64,000 bases of DNA from Bradyrhizobium sp. Tv2a-2 (GTDB lineage: Bacteria; Pseudomonadota; Alphaproteobacteria; Rhizobiales; Xanthobacteraceae), in NCBI RefSeq assembly GCF_000472425.1, contig NZ_AXAI01000001.1, forward strand, positions 62,001-126,000, given 5' to 3'. Of this stretch, positions 8,396 to 17,138 are shown piece by piece. Position numbers and translations under genes: made by a program. Within the stretch, counting starts at the first letter, position 1. The number at the start of each line of letters is the position of its first letter. Under the pieces are notes generated by a model. The model was not told the DNA's origin and searched no databases. It saw only the letters and a list, made by a program, of their open reading frames with translations.

Positions 8396-9144
8396 ACCGA
8401 TCCGCGTTTCAGGATATAGCAGTCCATGATCCAGCCATGGCGCTCGCGCGCCGCGCGCCGCGCAGCGACGATGGTGGCGCCAACATCGGCCAGTGCGCCG
8501 GAATGGATGATCTCATCGGCCATGCCGAGATAGGCGCCCCACCAGATGTGAATGCCCTCCGGCTCAAGCGCCTCAAACGCCGTGCCGCCGTCGAGCATGA
8601 CCACCACGGTGTCGACGCCGTCAGGCCAGCCGCCTTCGCGCAGGCGGCGGCCGGTGGTGACCAGGAACGCCTCGCCGATCTCATTGAGCGACAGCGCGTG
8701 CGCCGCGCACAGCGCCTGGATCGCGGTGATGCCGGGGATCACCTCGATCGTCGGCAAAGATTCAAGCCGTCGCGCGATCCGCAGGCTTGAATCGTAGAGC
8801 GAGGGATCGCCCCAGATCAGCAGCGCGACGCGCCCGTCCTTGCCGAGATGCTTGTCGATCTCGCGCGACCAGCTCGCCGCAACGGCGTCATGCCAATCGT
8901 CGACGCCTGCGCGATAATTTTCGCGCGCGCTGTCGCGCACCGGAAGATCGAATTCGACCATGCGTGTCGCTTCATTGGTCAGCACATCGGCACAGATCTG
9001 CCGCCTGAGATCGGCCAGGTCGGACTTCTCCTCGCCCTTGCGCGGGATGAGGATGAGGTCGGCGGCGTTGATCGCATCGATCGCCTTGCCGGTCAGATAC
9101 GCGGGATCGCCACAACCGATGCCAATCAAGGAGAGCTTGAGCAT
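8392..9144 (-). CDS. cobF: Precorrin-6A synthase (deacetylating)
   Basis: SAM-dependent C1-methyltransferase of the aerobic pathway: it methylates precorrin-5 at C1 with loss of the acetyl group, giving precorrin-6A. 250 residues. The N-terminal SAM-binding strand reads LSLIGIGCGDPAYLTGKA. The central segments LLIWGDPSLYDSS and VIPGITAIQALCA match the tetrapyrrole-methylase fold, and WWGAYLGMADEI near the end is CobF-like. It shares one base with cobA upstream and four with cobT downstream. CobF has no counterpart in the anaerobic pathway, so its presence supports the oxygen-dependent route. Confidence 0.96.
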   Translation of the reverse strand: MLKLSLIGIGCGDPAYLTGKAIDAINAADLILIPRKGEEKSDLADLRRQICADVLTNEATRMVEFDLPVRDSARENYRAGVDDWHDAVAASWSREIDKHLGKDGRVALLIWGDPSLYDSSLRIARRLESLPTIEVIPGITAIQALCAAHALSLNEIGEAFLVTTGRRLREGGWPDGVDTVVVMLDGGTAFEALEPEGIHIWWGAYLGMADEIIHSGALADVGATIVAARRAARERHGWIMDCYILKRGSV

Positions 9145-9869
9145 TATGGTTCTTCGGCAGCGAGCGAGCCGAACAGGATGATGGCGGTCGCCGTGATGCT
9201 CTCACCTCCAAGCTGCTCGGCAAGCTTTGCAATAGTGGAACGCACAAAGCGCTGATCAGCGTGGCCGACGGATTCGGCGAGCAGCGCCGGCGTATCCGGC
9301 GACAGCCCCTGTGCGATCAGCTTCGCGGCAAGTGCGGGGAAGGTTCGCTTGCCCATGTAGACTGCGGTAGTCGAATGCGGATCGGTCAGCGCCGCCCAGT
9401 TGAGGTCCTCGGGCAATTCGCCGCGCACATCGGCGCCGGTGATGAATTGCACGCGGCGCGCGGTATGCCGCCGCGTCAGCGGAATGCCGGCAACCGCTGC
9501 CGCTGCAGAGGCCGCGGTGACGCCGGGGATGATCTCGTAAGCGATGCCGGCGGCGCGCAGCGCTTCGATCTCCTCCTCCAGCCGGCCGAAGATGCCGCAA
9601 TCGCCGGACTTCAGCCGCACCACTGTCGCGCCGGTCGCGGCATAATCGACCAGGAGCCGGCTGACATGCTCCTGCTTCGCGGACGGCCGCCCGGCGCGTT
9701 TTCCAACAGAGACAAGCCGCGCGCCCTCACGGGCATGATGCAGGATGTCGCCGGACGCAAGATCGTCATACAGCACCACGTCGGCTGCCTTCAGTCGCGC
9801 CGCCGCCTTCAGGGTCAGAAGCTCGGGATCGCCGGGACCCGCCGAGACAAAGGAAACAAAGCCGCTCAC
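9144..9869 (-). CDS. cobA: Uroporphyrinogen-III C-methyltransferase (SUMT)
   Basis: Methylates uroporphyrinogen III at C2 and C7 to precorrin-2, the entry point to corrins and sirohaem. 241 residues from a GTG start that overlaps the cobB stop (GTGA); the open frame continues upstream inside cobB but without homology. The SAM-binding start is VSAGPGDPELLTLKAA. VVRLKSGDCGIFGRLEEE and YEIIPGVTAASAAAA follow, all standard SUMT motifs. It is a stand-alone methylase without the CysG dehydrogenase/chelatase part. cobF starts within its TAA stop (TAATG). Confidence 0.96.
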   Translation of the reverse strand: MSGFVSFVSAGPGDPELLTLKAAARLKAADVVLYDDLASGDILHHAREGARLVSVGKRAGRPSAKQEHVSRLLVDYAATGATVVRLKSGDCGIFGRLEEEIEALRAAGIAYEIIPGVTAASAAAAVAGIPLTRRHTARRVQFITGADVRGELPEDLNWAALTDPHSTTAVYMGKRTFPALAAKLIAQGLSPDTPALLAESVGHADQRFVRSTIAKLAEQLGGESITATAIILFGSLAAEEP

Positions 9870-11188
9870 CTGTCCTCCGCGATGAGATGAAAGAATGTGC
9901 CAGTGACGTTGCCGCGCCGCGAGCCGGTCTCGACGACATCGGCGCCGTTGGCGTCGCGCACGCTTGCGAGCGGCGCATCCGGCTGGACGAGAATGATCGC
10001 ATAATGAAATTCGTGGCCGCGAAGCTGCGCACCTGCAGGCAAGCCCGGCATCGGCGACCGTAGCTCGGCCTTGCGATAGCCGAGATGCATCTGTCGCCTG
10101 GCAAAGCTGGTTTCGAGACCAAGCAGCCCTGTCATCGCGTGCCGCATCCCCTCCTTGTCGACGAGTCCCGCGCCCAGCACCATATAGCCTCCGCATTCGC
10201 CATGCACCGGGCGCGTTTCGGAGAAGACACGCAAGCGGTTGCGGAAATCGTCGTTCGCCGCAAGTCGGCCCGCATGCAACTCCGGATAGCCGCCGGGCAG
10301 CCAGGCAACATCGGCATTGCCATTGGGGCCTTCATCGGCCAGCGGCGAGAACGGCATGATCTCTGCCCCGGCGGCACGCCAGCCCTCGATGATATGCGGA
10401 TAGATAAAGGAGAACGCCGCATCGCGCGCGAGCGCGATCCGCTGGCCCGGCGGCGTGATGCGCCCCTTGTCGGATGGGTTGAGCTTCGCGAAACCCGTCG
10501 CGTTCCCGGCAAGCGCAAGCAAAGCATCAAGATCAACGCGTTCGGCTACCAGCCGCGCCGCCTCGCCGATCAATTCGTTAAGCCGATGCAGCTCCTCGGC
10601 CTGCACCAGCCCCAGATGCCGCTCCGGTAGCGCAATCGGCGCATGGCGCGGCAGCGCGCCGAGCACCGGAATGTTTACGCCGGCCATCGCGCGCCGGATC
10701 AGGTCTTCGTGCCGCGGGCTTGCGACGCGATTGAGCACGACGCCCGCGATCCGGACGCCGGGTCGAAAATCGCGCAAGCCCGCGGCGACCGCTGCCGCCG
10801 TCTGCGCCTGGCCTGCGGGATCAAGCACCAGCAGTACCGGCCAGCCCATCATCTCCGCGATATCAGCACTGGCGCCGGAGCCGGAACGACCCGGAACGGC
10901 CACGCCGTCGAACAGGCCCATCGAGCCCTCGGCGAGCACGAGGTCGGCATCCCGCCCCCGCGCGACCAGAGCGTCGATGGTCTCACGCGGCATGGCCCAG
11001 CTGTCGATATTGACCGACACGCGGCCCGTGGCAGCGGCATGGAAAGCAGGATCGATGTAATCGGGCCCGCTCTTGAAGCATTGTACGGCAATCCCGCGAT
11101 CGCCGAAGGCGCGCGCCAACGCGAGGGTCAGCGTGGTCTTGCCGGTGCCCGAAGCCGGCGCGGAGATGACAAGCGCACGCGGCATCAT
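9866..11188 (-). CDS. cobB: Cobyrinate a,c-diamide synthase
   Basis: Glutamine-dependent amidotransferase that amidates the a and c side chains, acting on hydrogenobyrinic acid in the aerobic route. 440 residues. An N-terminal P-loop-like ATP site ([12 protein letters not shown], about 9-20) is followed by the CobB/CobQ-type synthetase domain. A C-terminal class-I glutaminase domain carries the nucleophile in [10 protein letters not shown]. The C-terminal HEFHYA segment supplies the glutaminase histidine. Start and stop both overlap neighbours by four bases (ATGA with cobM, GTGA with cobA), so the operon order cobM-cobB-cobA is translationally coupled. Confidence 0.96.
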   Translation of the reverse strand: MMPRALVISAPASGTGKTTLTLALARAFGDRGIAVQCFKSGPDYIDPAFHAAATGRVSVNIDSWAMPRETIDALVARGRDADLVLAEGSMGLFDGVAVPGRSGSGASADIAEMMGWPVLLVLDPAGQAQTAAAVAAGLRDFRPGVRIAGVVLNRVASPRHEDLIRRAMAGVNIPVLGALPRHAPIALPERHLGLVQAEELHRLNELIGEAARLVAERVDLDALLALAGNATGFAKLNPSDKGRITPPGQRIALARDAAFSFIYPHIIEGWRAAGAEIMPFSPLADEGPNGNADVAWLPGGYPELHAGRLAANDDFRNRLRVFSETRPVHGECGGYMVLGAGLVDKEGMRHAMTGLLGLETSFARRQMHLGYRKAELRSPMPGLPAGAQLRGHEFHYAIILVQPDAPLASVRDANGADVVETGSRRGNVTGTFFHLIAEDR

Positions 11189-11967
11189 GTCGGCTCCGGG
11201 AAACGCGGCGCGGCGCCGACGGGACGGTAGCGACGGTCGTAGTCGGCGGCATAGAGCCGGCTTTCGGCAAAATCATCCGCACCGATGGTGCGGCCGACCA
11301 GGATGATCGCGGTGCGCTCGAGCTTTTCGCCCAGCGCGGCATCGAGGGTACGAAGCGTTGCGCGCACGATTTTCTCGTCCGGCCAGCTCGCGCGCCAGAC
11401 CACCGCAACCGGACAATCCGCGCCATAATGCGGCGTAAGCTCGGCGATCACCTTGTCCAGCACATGCATGGAGAGATGAATCGCCAGCACCGCGCCGGTT
11501 GCGGCAAATGCTGCAAGCGTCTCGCCCTCCGGCATCGTGCTGGCCCGCCCCGAGGTGCGGGTCAGCACCACCGATTGTGCGAGCCCCGGCAGCGTTAGCT
11601 CGGCTTCAAGCGCAGCGGCGGCAGCAGCGAAGGACGGCACGCCGGGCGTGACGGTGAAGGGAATGCCAAGCTCGCGCAGGCGGCGCAGCTGCTCGCCCAT
11701 TGCCGACCACACCGACAAATCCCCCGAATGCAGCCGCGCGACGTCCTGCCCTTTCGCGTGCGCCGCCTTGATCTCGTCGATGATCTCATCCAGCGAGAGC
11801 GGCGCAGTGTTGATGATGCGCGCGCCATCAGGGCAATGCGCCAGAATTTCCGCCGGCACCAGCGAGCCGGCATAGAGGCAAACCGGAGAAGCCGCGATGA
11901 GGTCGCGCCCCCGCAAGGTGATGAGGTCGGGCGCGCCGGGGCCGGCGCCGATGAAATGCACCGTCAT
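11185..11967 (-). CDS. cobM: Precorrin-4 C11-methyltransferase
   Basis: SAM-dependent methylase converting precorrin-4 to precorrin-5. 260 residues. I place the start at the ATG overlapping the cobL stop (ATGA), because homology begins at once with [18 protein letters not shown]; a longer frame upstream adds nine residues without homology. Other tetrapyrrole-methylase signatures are [19 protein letters not shown] and [15 protein letters not shown]. The [20 protein letters not shown] segment is typical of CobM. It lies between cobL and cobB in the minus-strand operon. Confidence 0.96.
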   Translation of the reverse strand: MTVHFIGAGPGAPDLITLRGRDLIAASPVCLYAGSLVPAEILAHCPDGARIINTAPLSLDEIIDEIKAAHAKGQDVARLHSGDLSVWSAMGEQLRRLRELGIPFTVTPGVPSFAAAAAALEAELTLPGLAQSVVLTRTSGRASTMPEGETLAAFAATGAVLAIHLSMHVLDKVIAELTPHYGADCPVAVVWRASWPDEKIVRATLRTLDAALGEKLERTAIILVGRTIGADDFAESRLYAADYDRRYRPVGAAPRFPEPT

Positions 11968-13157
11968 GCGCTGGCTCCCTTCGCCGCGCTCCATTGCACA
12001 ACCGGGCGCGACGCCTCCCAGGAACGGAAACCGCCAAGCGGGGCCGCATGCGCGATCTCTATCCGCATGAGCGTGCCGCCATGGCGGCTGTGCAATTCCG
12101 TCAGCAGAGTCTCGGTCTCCAGCGTCACGGAATGCGCAACGACGCGGGCGTGTGAAGACAGCATCGCCCAGACGCGCTCGAACATCGCCGCATCGAGCCC
12201 GCCGCCGAAAAACACCGCATCCGGCTTCTCCAGCTCGGCCAGAACGTCAGGCGCACGACCGGTGATCGTCTGGATCCGATGCGCAAGCCCAAAGGCCGCG
12301 GCATTGGCGCGAATATTCGCGGCGCGATCCTCGCGCGCCTCGATCGCGATCGCGCGCCCACCCGCGAGCGCCCATTCGACGGAGACTGAGCCCGAGCCGG
12401 CGCCGATATCCCAGAGCAGCTCGTTTGGACGCGGAGCCAGCGCGGCGAGCGCGAGTGCGCGCATGGGGCGCTTGCTGATCTGGCCATCATGGGCAAAAAG
12501 ATCGTCTGATAGCCCCGAGCAGCGCGGCAGGCCGGCCGCGCCATCGGCCAGCAGCGCGATGGCGAGTGGGCTCGGCGCAGAGGAATCCACGTAATCAGAC
12601 GCCCTGCTCTCGACAATATGCTCGCGCGGCCCGCCAAGCGCCGACAACGCCCACAGCCGCGATACGCCCCAGCCGCGTGTGGTGAGCCATTGCGCGAGAT
12701 CGGCCGCCGCCTTGCCGTCGCGAACGAGGCAGATGATCCGCGTACCGCGCGCCAGCAGCGGCACCAGCCGCTCGAACGGCGCGGCATGGAGCGCGACGCA
12801 GATCGTCTCCTCCAGCGCCCAGCCGAGCCGCGCCGCAGCCAGCGAGAAAGTCGATGGCGCGGGATGCGCGATCCATTCCTCCCGCAACAGCGCCGCGGCG
12901 AGTACGGATCCCGCGCCATGCCAGAACGGATCGCCCGAGGCGAGCACCACCGTCGGCCGTCCGCGGCAGGCGAGCACGGGCGCGATGTCGAACGGCACCG
13001 GCCAAGGCTTTCCGCGGCCGCCGATATCGGCAAGCTTCAGGTGCCGCTCGCCGCCGAACACGACCTCGGCTTTCGCCAGTGCCTTTCGGCTTGCCTCCGA
13101 CAGCCCGGAAAGGCCATCTTCGCCGATGCCGATGATGGTCAACCAGGGTTCAGTCAT
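11964..13157 (-). CDS. cobL: Precorrin-6Y C5,15-methyltransferase (decarboxylating)
   Basis: Bifunctional enzyme of about 397 residues that methylates C5 and C15 and decarboxylates the C12 acetate to form precorrin-8X. The N-terminal half is a tetrapyrrole methylase ([32 protein letters not shown]). The C-terminal half is a class-I SAM methyltransferase with [18 protein letters not shown]. The chosen ATG lies in a CATG tetranucleotide shared with the divergent cobK start. In-frame ATGs at 13172 and 13196 would extend the protein into cobK and cannot be excluded. The stop overlaps the cobM start. Confidence 0.95.
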   Translation of the reverse strand: MTEPWLTIIGIGEDGLSGLSEASRKALAKAEVVFGGERHLKLADIGGRGKPWPVPFDIAPVLACRGRPTVVLASGDPFWHGAGSVLAAALLREEWIAHPAPSTFSLAAARLGWALEETICVALHAAPFERLVPLLARGTRIICLVRDGKAAADLAQWLTTRGWGVSRLWALSALGGPREHIVESRASDYVDSSAPSPLAIALLADGAAGLPRCSGLSDDLFAHDGQISKRPMRALALAALAPRPNELLWDIGAGSGSVSVEWALAGGRAIAIEAREDRAANIRANAAAFGLAHRIQTITGRAPDVLAELEKPDAVFFGGGLDAAMFERVWAMLSSHARVVAHSVTLETETLLTELHSRHGGTLMRIEIAHAAPLGGFRSWEASRPVVQWSAAKGASA

Positions 13158-13905
13158 GACACGCGCACTCATTCTGGGCGGAACGGGCGATGCCAACCGG
13201 CTCGCCGACGCTCTCTCGCGCGCGCGGATCGACGCAATCTATTCCTATGCCGGGCGCACCAAAATTCCGCTGCCGCACACGCTGCCGACGCGCATTGGTG
13301 GCTTTGGCGGCGCGGCGGGACTTGCGGACTTCATCCGCACTGAAGCCATCACACATGTGATCGACGCCACCCATCCCTTCGCAGCCGAAATGAGCCGGCA
13401 CGCAGTCGAGGCCTGCGCCGCGACTGTTACCCCGCTGCTTGCGCTGGAGCGCGCGCCGTGGATGCGCACCGCGGAGGATCGCTGGATCGAGGTCGCCGAC
13501 ATCGCCGGCGCCGTCGCCGCGCTGCCCGACGCGCCAAGCCGCGTGTTTCTCGCGATCGGGCGGCAGCATCTCGCGCCGTTCGCCGCCAAACCGCAGCATG
13601 CCTATACGCTGCGCCTTGTCGATGCACCTGGCGCCGCACTGCCGTTGCCAAATGCCGATGTTGTCGTCTCTCGCGGCCCCTTCACGCTTGAAGACGACCG
13701 TATACTGATGCAGACGCGCGGCATCAAATGGCTGGTCGCCCGCAATGCCGGCGGCGACGGAGCGCGTGCCAAGATCGACGCCGCGCGCGAGTTCGGTCTG
13801 CCCGTCATCATGATCGCGCGGCCCGAATTGCCGGAGCGGCCGCGCGTCGAGCGCGTCGGGGATGTCCTGGCGTGGCTCGCTCATGATGCGCGCCTTGGGG
13901 CATAG
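13156..13905 (+). CDS. cobK: Precorrin-6A reductase, inverted within the cob operon
   Basis: NADPH-dependent reductase turning precorrin-6A into precorrin-6B, 249 residues. The N-terminal ALILGGTGDANRLADAL nucleotide-binding segment, VIDATHPFAAEMSRHA and the later WLVARNAGGDGARAKI are family signatures. It is the only plus-strand gene between cobJ and cobL. Its ATG and that of cobL are read in opposite directions from the same CATG at 13155-13158, and its 3' end overlaps cobJ by 25 bp. No convincing Shine-Dalgarno element precedes the ATG. Its promoter must lie within cobL, and the riboswitch-controlled transcript should run antisense through it. Confidence 0.95.
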   Translation: MTRALILGGTGDANRLADALSRARIDAIYSYAGRTKIPLPHTLPTRIGGFGGAAGLADFIRTEAITHVIDATHPFAAEMSRHAVEACAATVTPLLALERAPWMRTAEDRWIEVADIAGAVAALPDAPSRVFLAIGRQHLAPFAAKPQHAYTLRLVDAPGAALPLPNADVVVSRGPFTLEDDRILMQTRGIKWLVARNAGGDGARAKIDAAREFGLPVIMIARPELPERPRVERVGDVLAWLAHDARLGA

Positions 13906-14615
13906 ACCCAGCGGCCGACGCGGCGCGTCGCCGAATTGCCAATGATAACGAGTGTCGCCATGTCGGCCATGTCGGGCCGGGCATCCTTGAGCGGCACGGT
14001 CTCGATGCGCTCCTTCGGCGTCGTCACCGCATGGGCAAAGATGACCAGCCGCTCGCCGCAGCCGGCCGTGCGCAACACGTCCAGCGCCCGCACAAAGCCC
14101 TCGGGCCGACTCGCCGAGCGCGGGTTATAGAGTGCGATGGAAAAATCGGCTTCCGCTGCGAGCCGCAGGCGCTTTTCGATCAGCTCCCACGGCTTCAGAT
14201 TGTCGGAGAGATTCATGGCACAGAAATCATGGCCGAGCGGAGCACCAGCGCGCGCGGCCGCCGCCAGCATCGCGGTGACGCCCGGCAGCACGCGAATCGC
14301 GACGTCGCCGCATTCGGGCGCGGCTTCCAACGCTTCAAACACCGCCGCGGCCATCGCAAACACACCGGGATCGCCGGAGGAGACGAGCACGACGTAGCGT
14401 CCCTCTGCGGCAAGCTTCAACGCTTCGCTCGCGCGGTTCAGCTCCACGCGGTTGTCGGACGGATGCAGCCGCAGCCCCTCGCGTGCCGGCACGCGGGCGA
14501 CGTAGGGCGCATAGCCCAGCACATCGGTTGCCTCCGCAAGCGCAGCCGAAACCTCCGGCGTGATCAGCGCCGCGTCGCCCGGCCCGAGGCCTGCGATGGC
14601 AAGCCGGCCCGTCAT
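13881..14615 (-). CDS. cobJ: Precorrin-3B C17-methyltransferase
   Basis: SAM-dependent ring-contraction enzyme acting on precorrin-3B to give precorrin-4. 244 residues, starting at the ATG that overlaps the cobI stop; homology begins with LAIAGLGPGDAALITPE. VVLVSSGDPGVFAMAAA and VLPGVTAMLAAAARAGAPLG give the methylase core, and DFCAMNLSDNLKPWELIEKR is specific to CobJ/CbiH. The 3' end overlaps the convergent cobK gene by 25 bp, an arrangement created by the inverted position of cobK. Confidence 0.96.
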   Translation of the reverse strand: MTGRLAIAGLGPGDAALITPEVSAALAEATDVLGYAPYVARVPAREGLRLHPSDNRVELNRASEALKLAAEGRYVVLVSSGDPGVFAMAAAVFEALEAAPECGDVAIRVLPGVTAMLAAAARAGAPLGHDFCAMNLSDNLKPWELIEKRLRLAAEADFSIALYNPRSASRPEGFVRALDVLRTAGCGERLVIFAHAVTTPKERIETVPLKDARPDMADMATLVIIGNSATRRVGRWVYAPRRAS

Positions 14616-15343
14616 TCGCAAAACTCCCGCCGCCGGCCGCGGCCATGCACCAGCACGATTGCGAAATAGGGGCAATCGGACGGCTCGATCTCCTTCAGTC
14701 GCGCCACGCGCTCACCCGGCATGGTGCCGCGCTCGATCAGCCAGGCGTCATCGAGACGCCCCGCCGCTTCCAGCGCGCGGCGGATCTTTGCAAGATTGCG
14801 TCCGGTCTTCATAATTACCAGCGCGTCCTCATTGTTGACGCGGCGATTGAGCTCATCCTCCGACAGCGTCCCCATCAGGACCGTCATCACATCGTCGCCG
14901 AGCGCGATCGGCTGCCCGACCACGTTCCAGCAACCGGCCATGCCGGGAATGCCGGCGACGACGTCAACCTTCGCGCGGCCCTGCAGCCGCGAATAGAGAT
15001 GCATGAACGAGCCGTAGAAAAAGGGATCACCCTCACAGAGCACGACGACATCGTTGCCGCGCGCGAGCTGCTCCAGACGGTCGGCCCATTCGTCGTAGAA
15101 ATCGGCGAGCAGGCGGACATATTCGTCGCTGTCAAAGGCAAGCTCGGTCGTGACGGGATATTCCATCGGATATTCGCAGACGCCGCGTGGCAGAATCCCC
15201 TCGACAATGCGGCGCGCCTGGCCGGGCCGCCCTTTTTTCCGGAAATAGGCGATTTGGGTGGCGGCGCGGATCTCGCGGTCGGCGCGCACGCTCATCAGAT
15301 CGGGATCGCCCGGACCAAGTCCGCAGCAGATGATCCGCCCCAT
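14612..15343 (-). CDS. cobI: Precorrin-2 C20-methyltransferase
   Basis: Adds the C20 methyl group to precorrin-2, giving precorrin-3A. 243 residues. The start IICCGLGPGDPDLMSVRA forms the SAM pocket, with VVVLCEGDPFFYGSFMHL and VVAGIPGMAGCWNV as further core motifs. RTTEL-like sequence VTTELAF and the YFRKKGRPGQARRI segment resemble CobI. The gene starts 2 bp after cobH and overlaps cobJ by four bases. It provides the substrate for CobG in the oxygen-dependent route. Confidence 0.96.
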   Translation of the reverse strand: MGRIICCGLGPGDPDLMSVRADREIRAATQIAYFRKKGRPGQARRIVEGILPRGVCEYPMEYPVTTELAFDSDEYVRLLADFYDEWADRLEQLARGNDVVVLCEGDPFFYGSFMHLYSRLQGRAKVDVVAGIPGMAGCWNVVGQPIALGDDVMTVLMGTLSEDELNRRVNNEDALVIMKTGRNLAKIRRALEAAGRLDDAWLIERGTMPGERVARLKEIEPSDCPYFAIVLVHGRGRRREFCE

Positions 15344-15345
15344 GA

Positions 15346-15975
15346 CTATTCGCTCCTGCTTGCAAGCGCATTCACGGCGGCAACCGTGATCGCGGAGCCG
15401 CCGAGCCTGCCCTCGACGGTGAGTGCCGGCGCCGGCGGCGCTGCCATCAACGCGGCCTTGGACTCGGCGGCACCGACGAAGCCGACCGGACAGCCGATGA
15501 TCGCCGCCGGCGGTGGACAGTCGTCATGCTCCAGCATGTTCAACAGATGAAATAGCGCCGTCGGCGCATTGCCGATCGCGACCACCGCGCCTGACAGATG
15601 CGGCCGCCATAGTTCAAGCGCCGCCGCGGAGCGGGTGTTGCCCATGGACTGCGCGAGCGCAGGGACTGCCGGATCGTCGAGGGTGCAGATAACCGCATTG
15701 CTCCGCGGCAATCGTGCGCGGGTGATGCCTTCCGAGACCATGCGCGCATCGCACAGGATCGGCGCGCCGAGAGCGAGCGCTTCGCGCGCGGCGCGCGCCA
15801 TGCCCGGCGTGAAGCGGATGAAGCGTTCCAGGCCGACCATGCCGGCGGCATGGATCATGCGCACCACCACCGGCTCCTCGTCAGCCGCAAATCGCGCCAG
15901 ATCGGCTTCGGCGCGGATCGTCGCGAAGGATCTCTTATATATGGCCGCGCCATCGGTTTCATAGACATGCGGCAT
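15346..15975 (-). CDS. cobH: Precorrin-8X methylmutase
   Basis: Moves the C11 methyl group to C12, converting precorrin-8X into hydrogenobyrinic acid. No cofactor is needed. 209 residues, the usual length. The catalytic histidine lies in VVRMIHAAGMVGLE (near residue 42), and IGNAPTALFHLLNML, IIGCPVGFVGAAESK and LGGSAITVAAVNAL are invariant family segments. The start ATG shares one base with the cobG stop (TGATG). It is followed 2 bp later by cobI. Confidence 0.97.
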   Translation of the reverse strand: MPHVYETDGAAIYKRSFATIRAEADLARFAADEEPVVVRMIHAAGMVGLERFIRFTPGMARAAREALALGAPILCDARMVSEGITRARLPRSNAVICTLDDPAVPALAQSMGNTRSAAALELWRPHLSGAVVAIGNAPTALFHLLNMLEHDDCPPPAAIIGCPVGFVGAAESKAALMAAPPAPALTVEGRLGGSAITVAAVNALASRSE

Positions 15976-17138
15976 CAGCGCGGCTCCAGCACGGCGCGCG
16001 GATCGGCGAGGATATCGGCGCGGCTCAAACCGCCCAGTGTCGGCGCATCGCGCGTGGTGCCATTGCGGATGAGATCAAAGCCGCCGCCGGTCGCGACCAG
16101 CGTGACGTCGGCCAGCCCCGGATACGCGCAGCCCTTGGCACAGCCGGAGACATGGAGCCGCGCCGCCGCCGGCAGATGCGGCGCCAAGGCTGCGCCAAGC
16201 GCACGCGTCTCGGCATGGGCGGCTTCGCAGGCGGGCGCACCGGTGCAGGCGACGACGCGCAACAGCGGATCGCCTGCGTCGGCGACGATGCCGTCGTGCG
16301 CGGGCATCTCGCGCAAGCCCTCGATCAGGATCATGCGCCAGGGCGTCAGTCGCAGCCCCGCCGCCCGCTGGCCAAGGAATTTCAAGGTCGCGCTCTGCAT
16401 CTGTCCGAAGGCAATCCCGACCAGCGCGCCGCTCGCATGAACGCCGGGAGCCGGCGGCGGCGAAGCGCGGGCCGGGATCGCATCGCCGGCCAACGCAGCC
16501 GGCAGTTTCGCACCGCCAGCAATATGCGCCGCCATACGCCCCCGTCCGCCGCTGGCGCCGCCGGAGCCGAGGAACCATCTTGCGAGCGACAGCGCGAGAT
16601 CGACCGCATCCGCCCTTGTCACTGTGCGACCATGCGATGCACCGTCCGGACGAACGATCAGTCCGCCGTCCGCACCGCGTTCGATGCGGATATCGGCGGA
16701 AGCCTGCGCCAGCAGACGCGCCTCGCCGCAATCGATCGCAAAACCGAATTTCTCCGGCAATCCAAGCGACCGCTCGCCCAGCGCACGCTCCAGCGCCGCC
16801 GCAAGCCATTGCGTGTCGTCGCCATCGCGCCAGAATGGCGCAACCAGGACGTTACGCTGGGTTTCGATCGCAGCATCCGCATCGACAAGCGTGAGCTCGG
16901 CCAACGCCTCGACCAGCGGCTCATGGCCCTCCGCGCGCAAGCCGCGCATCTGCAAATTGGCCCGGCCCGTCAGATCAATCAGCCCGTTGCCATAGCGCTC
17001 CGCAAGTTCGGCAAGGGCGACGGCCTGCGCCGCCGACAGCCGACCGCCCCTCGGGCGGATGCGCGCGACCAGCCCGTCACCCGATTGCATCGGGCGATGG
17101 GCGCTGGGGCACCAGCCTTTGATCGCGACCGCGGTCAT
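15975..17138 (-). CDS. cobG: Precorrin-3B synthase (oxygen-dependent)
   Basis: Iron-sulfur monooxygenase that hydroxylates precorrin-3A at C20 and forms the gamma-lactone, the oxygen-requiring step of the aerobic pathway. 387 residues with the duplicated nitrite/sulfite-reductase ferredoxin-like fold: N-terminal LTGRANLQMRGL, then a second half with the cluster cysteines at about 298, 304, 333 and 337 (CTGAPAC and SGCAKGC). It overlaps cobN by four bases upstream and cobH by one base downstream. Its presence, with CobF and CobN, marks the aerobic route. Confidence 0.95.
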   Translation of the reverse strand: MTAVAIKGWCPSAHRPMQSGDGLVARIRPRGGRLSAAQAVALAELAERYGNGLIDLTGRANLQMRGLRAEGHEPLVEALAELTLVDADAAIETQRNVLVAPFWRDGDDTQWLAAALERALGERSLGLPEKFGFAIDCGEARLLAQASADIRIERGADGGLIVRPDGASHGRTVTRADAVDLALSLARWFLGSGGASGGRGRMAAHIAGGAKLPAALAGDAIPARASPPPAPGVHASGALVGIAFGQMQSATLKFLGQRAAGLRLTPWRMILIEGLREMPAHDGIVADAGDPLLRVVACTGAPACEAAHAETRALGAALAPHLPAAARLHVSGCAKGCAYPGLADVTLVATGGGFDLIRNGTTRDAPTLGGLSRADILADPRAVLEPR

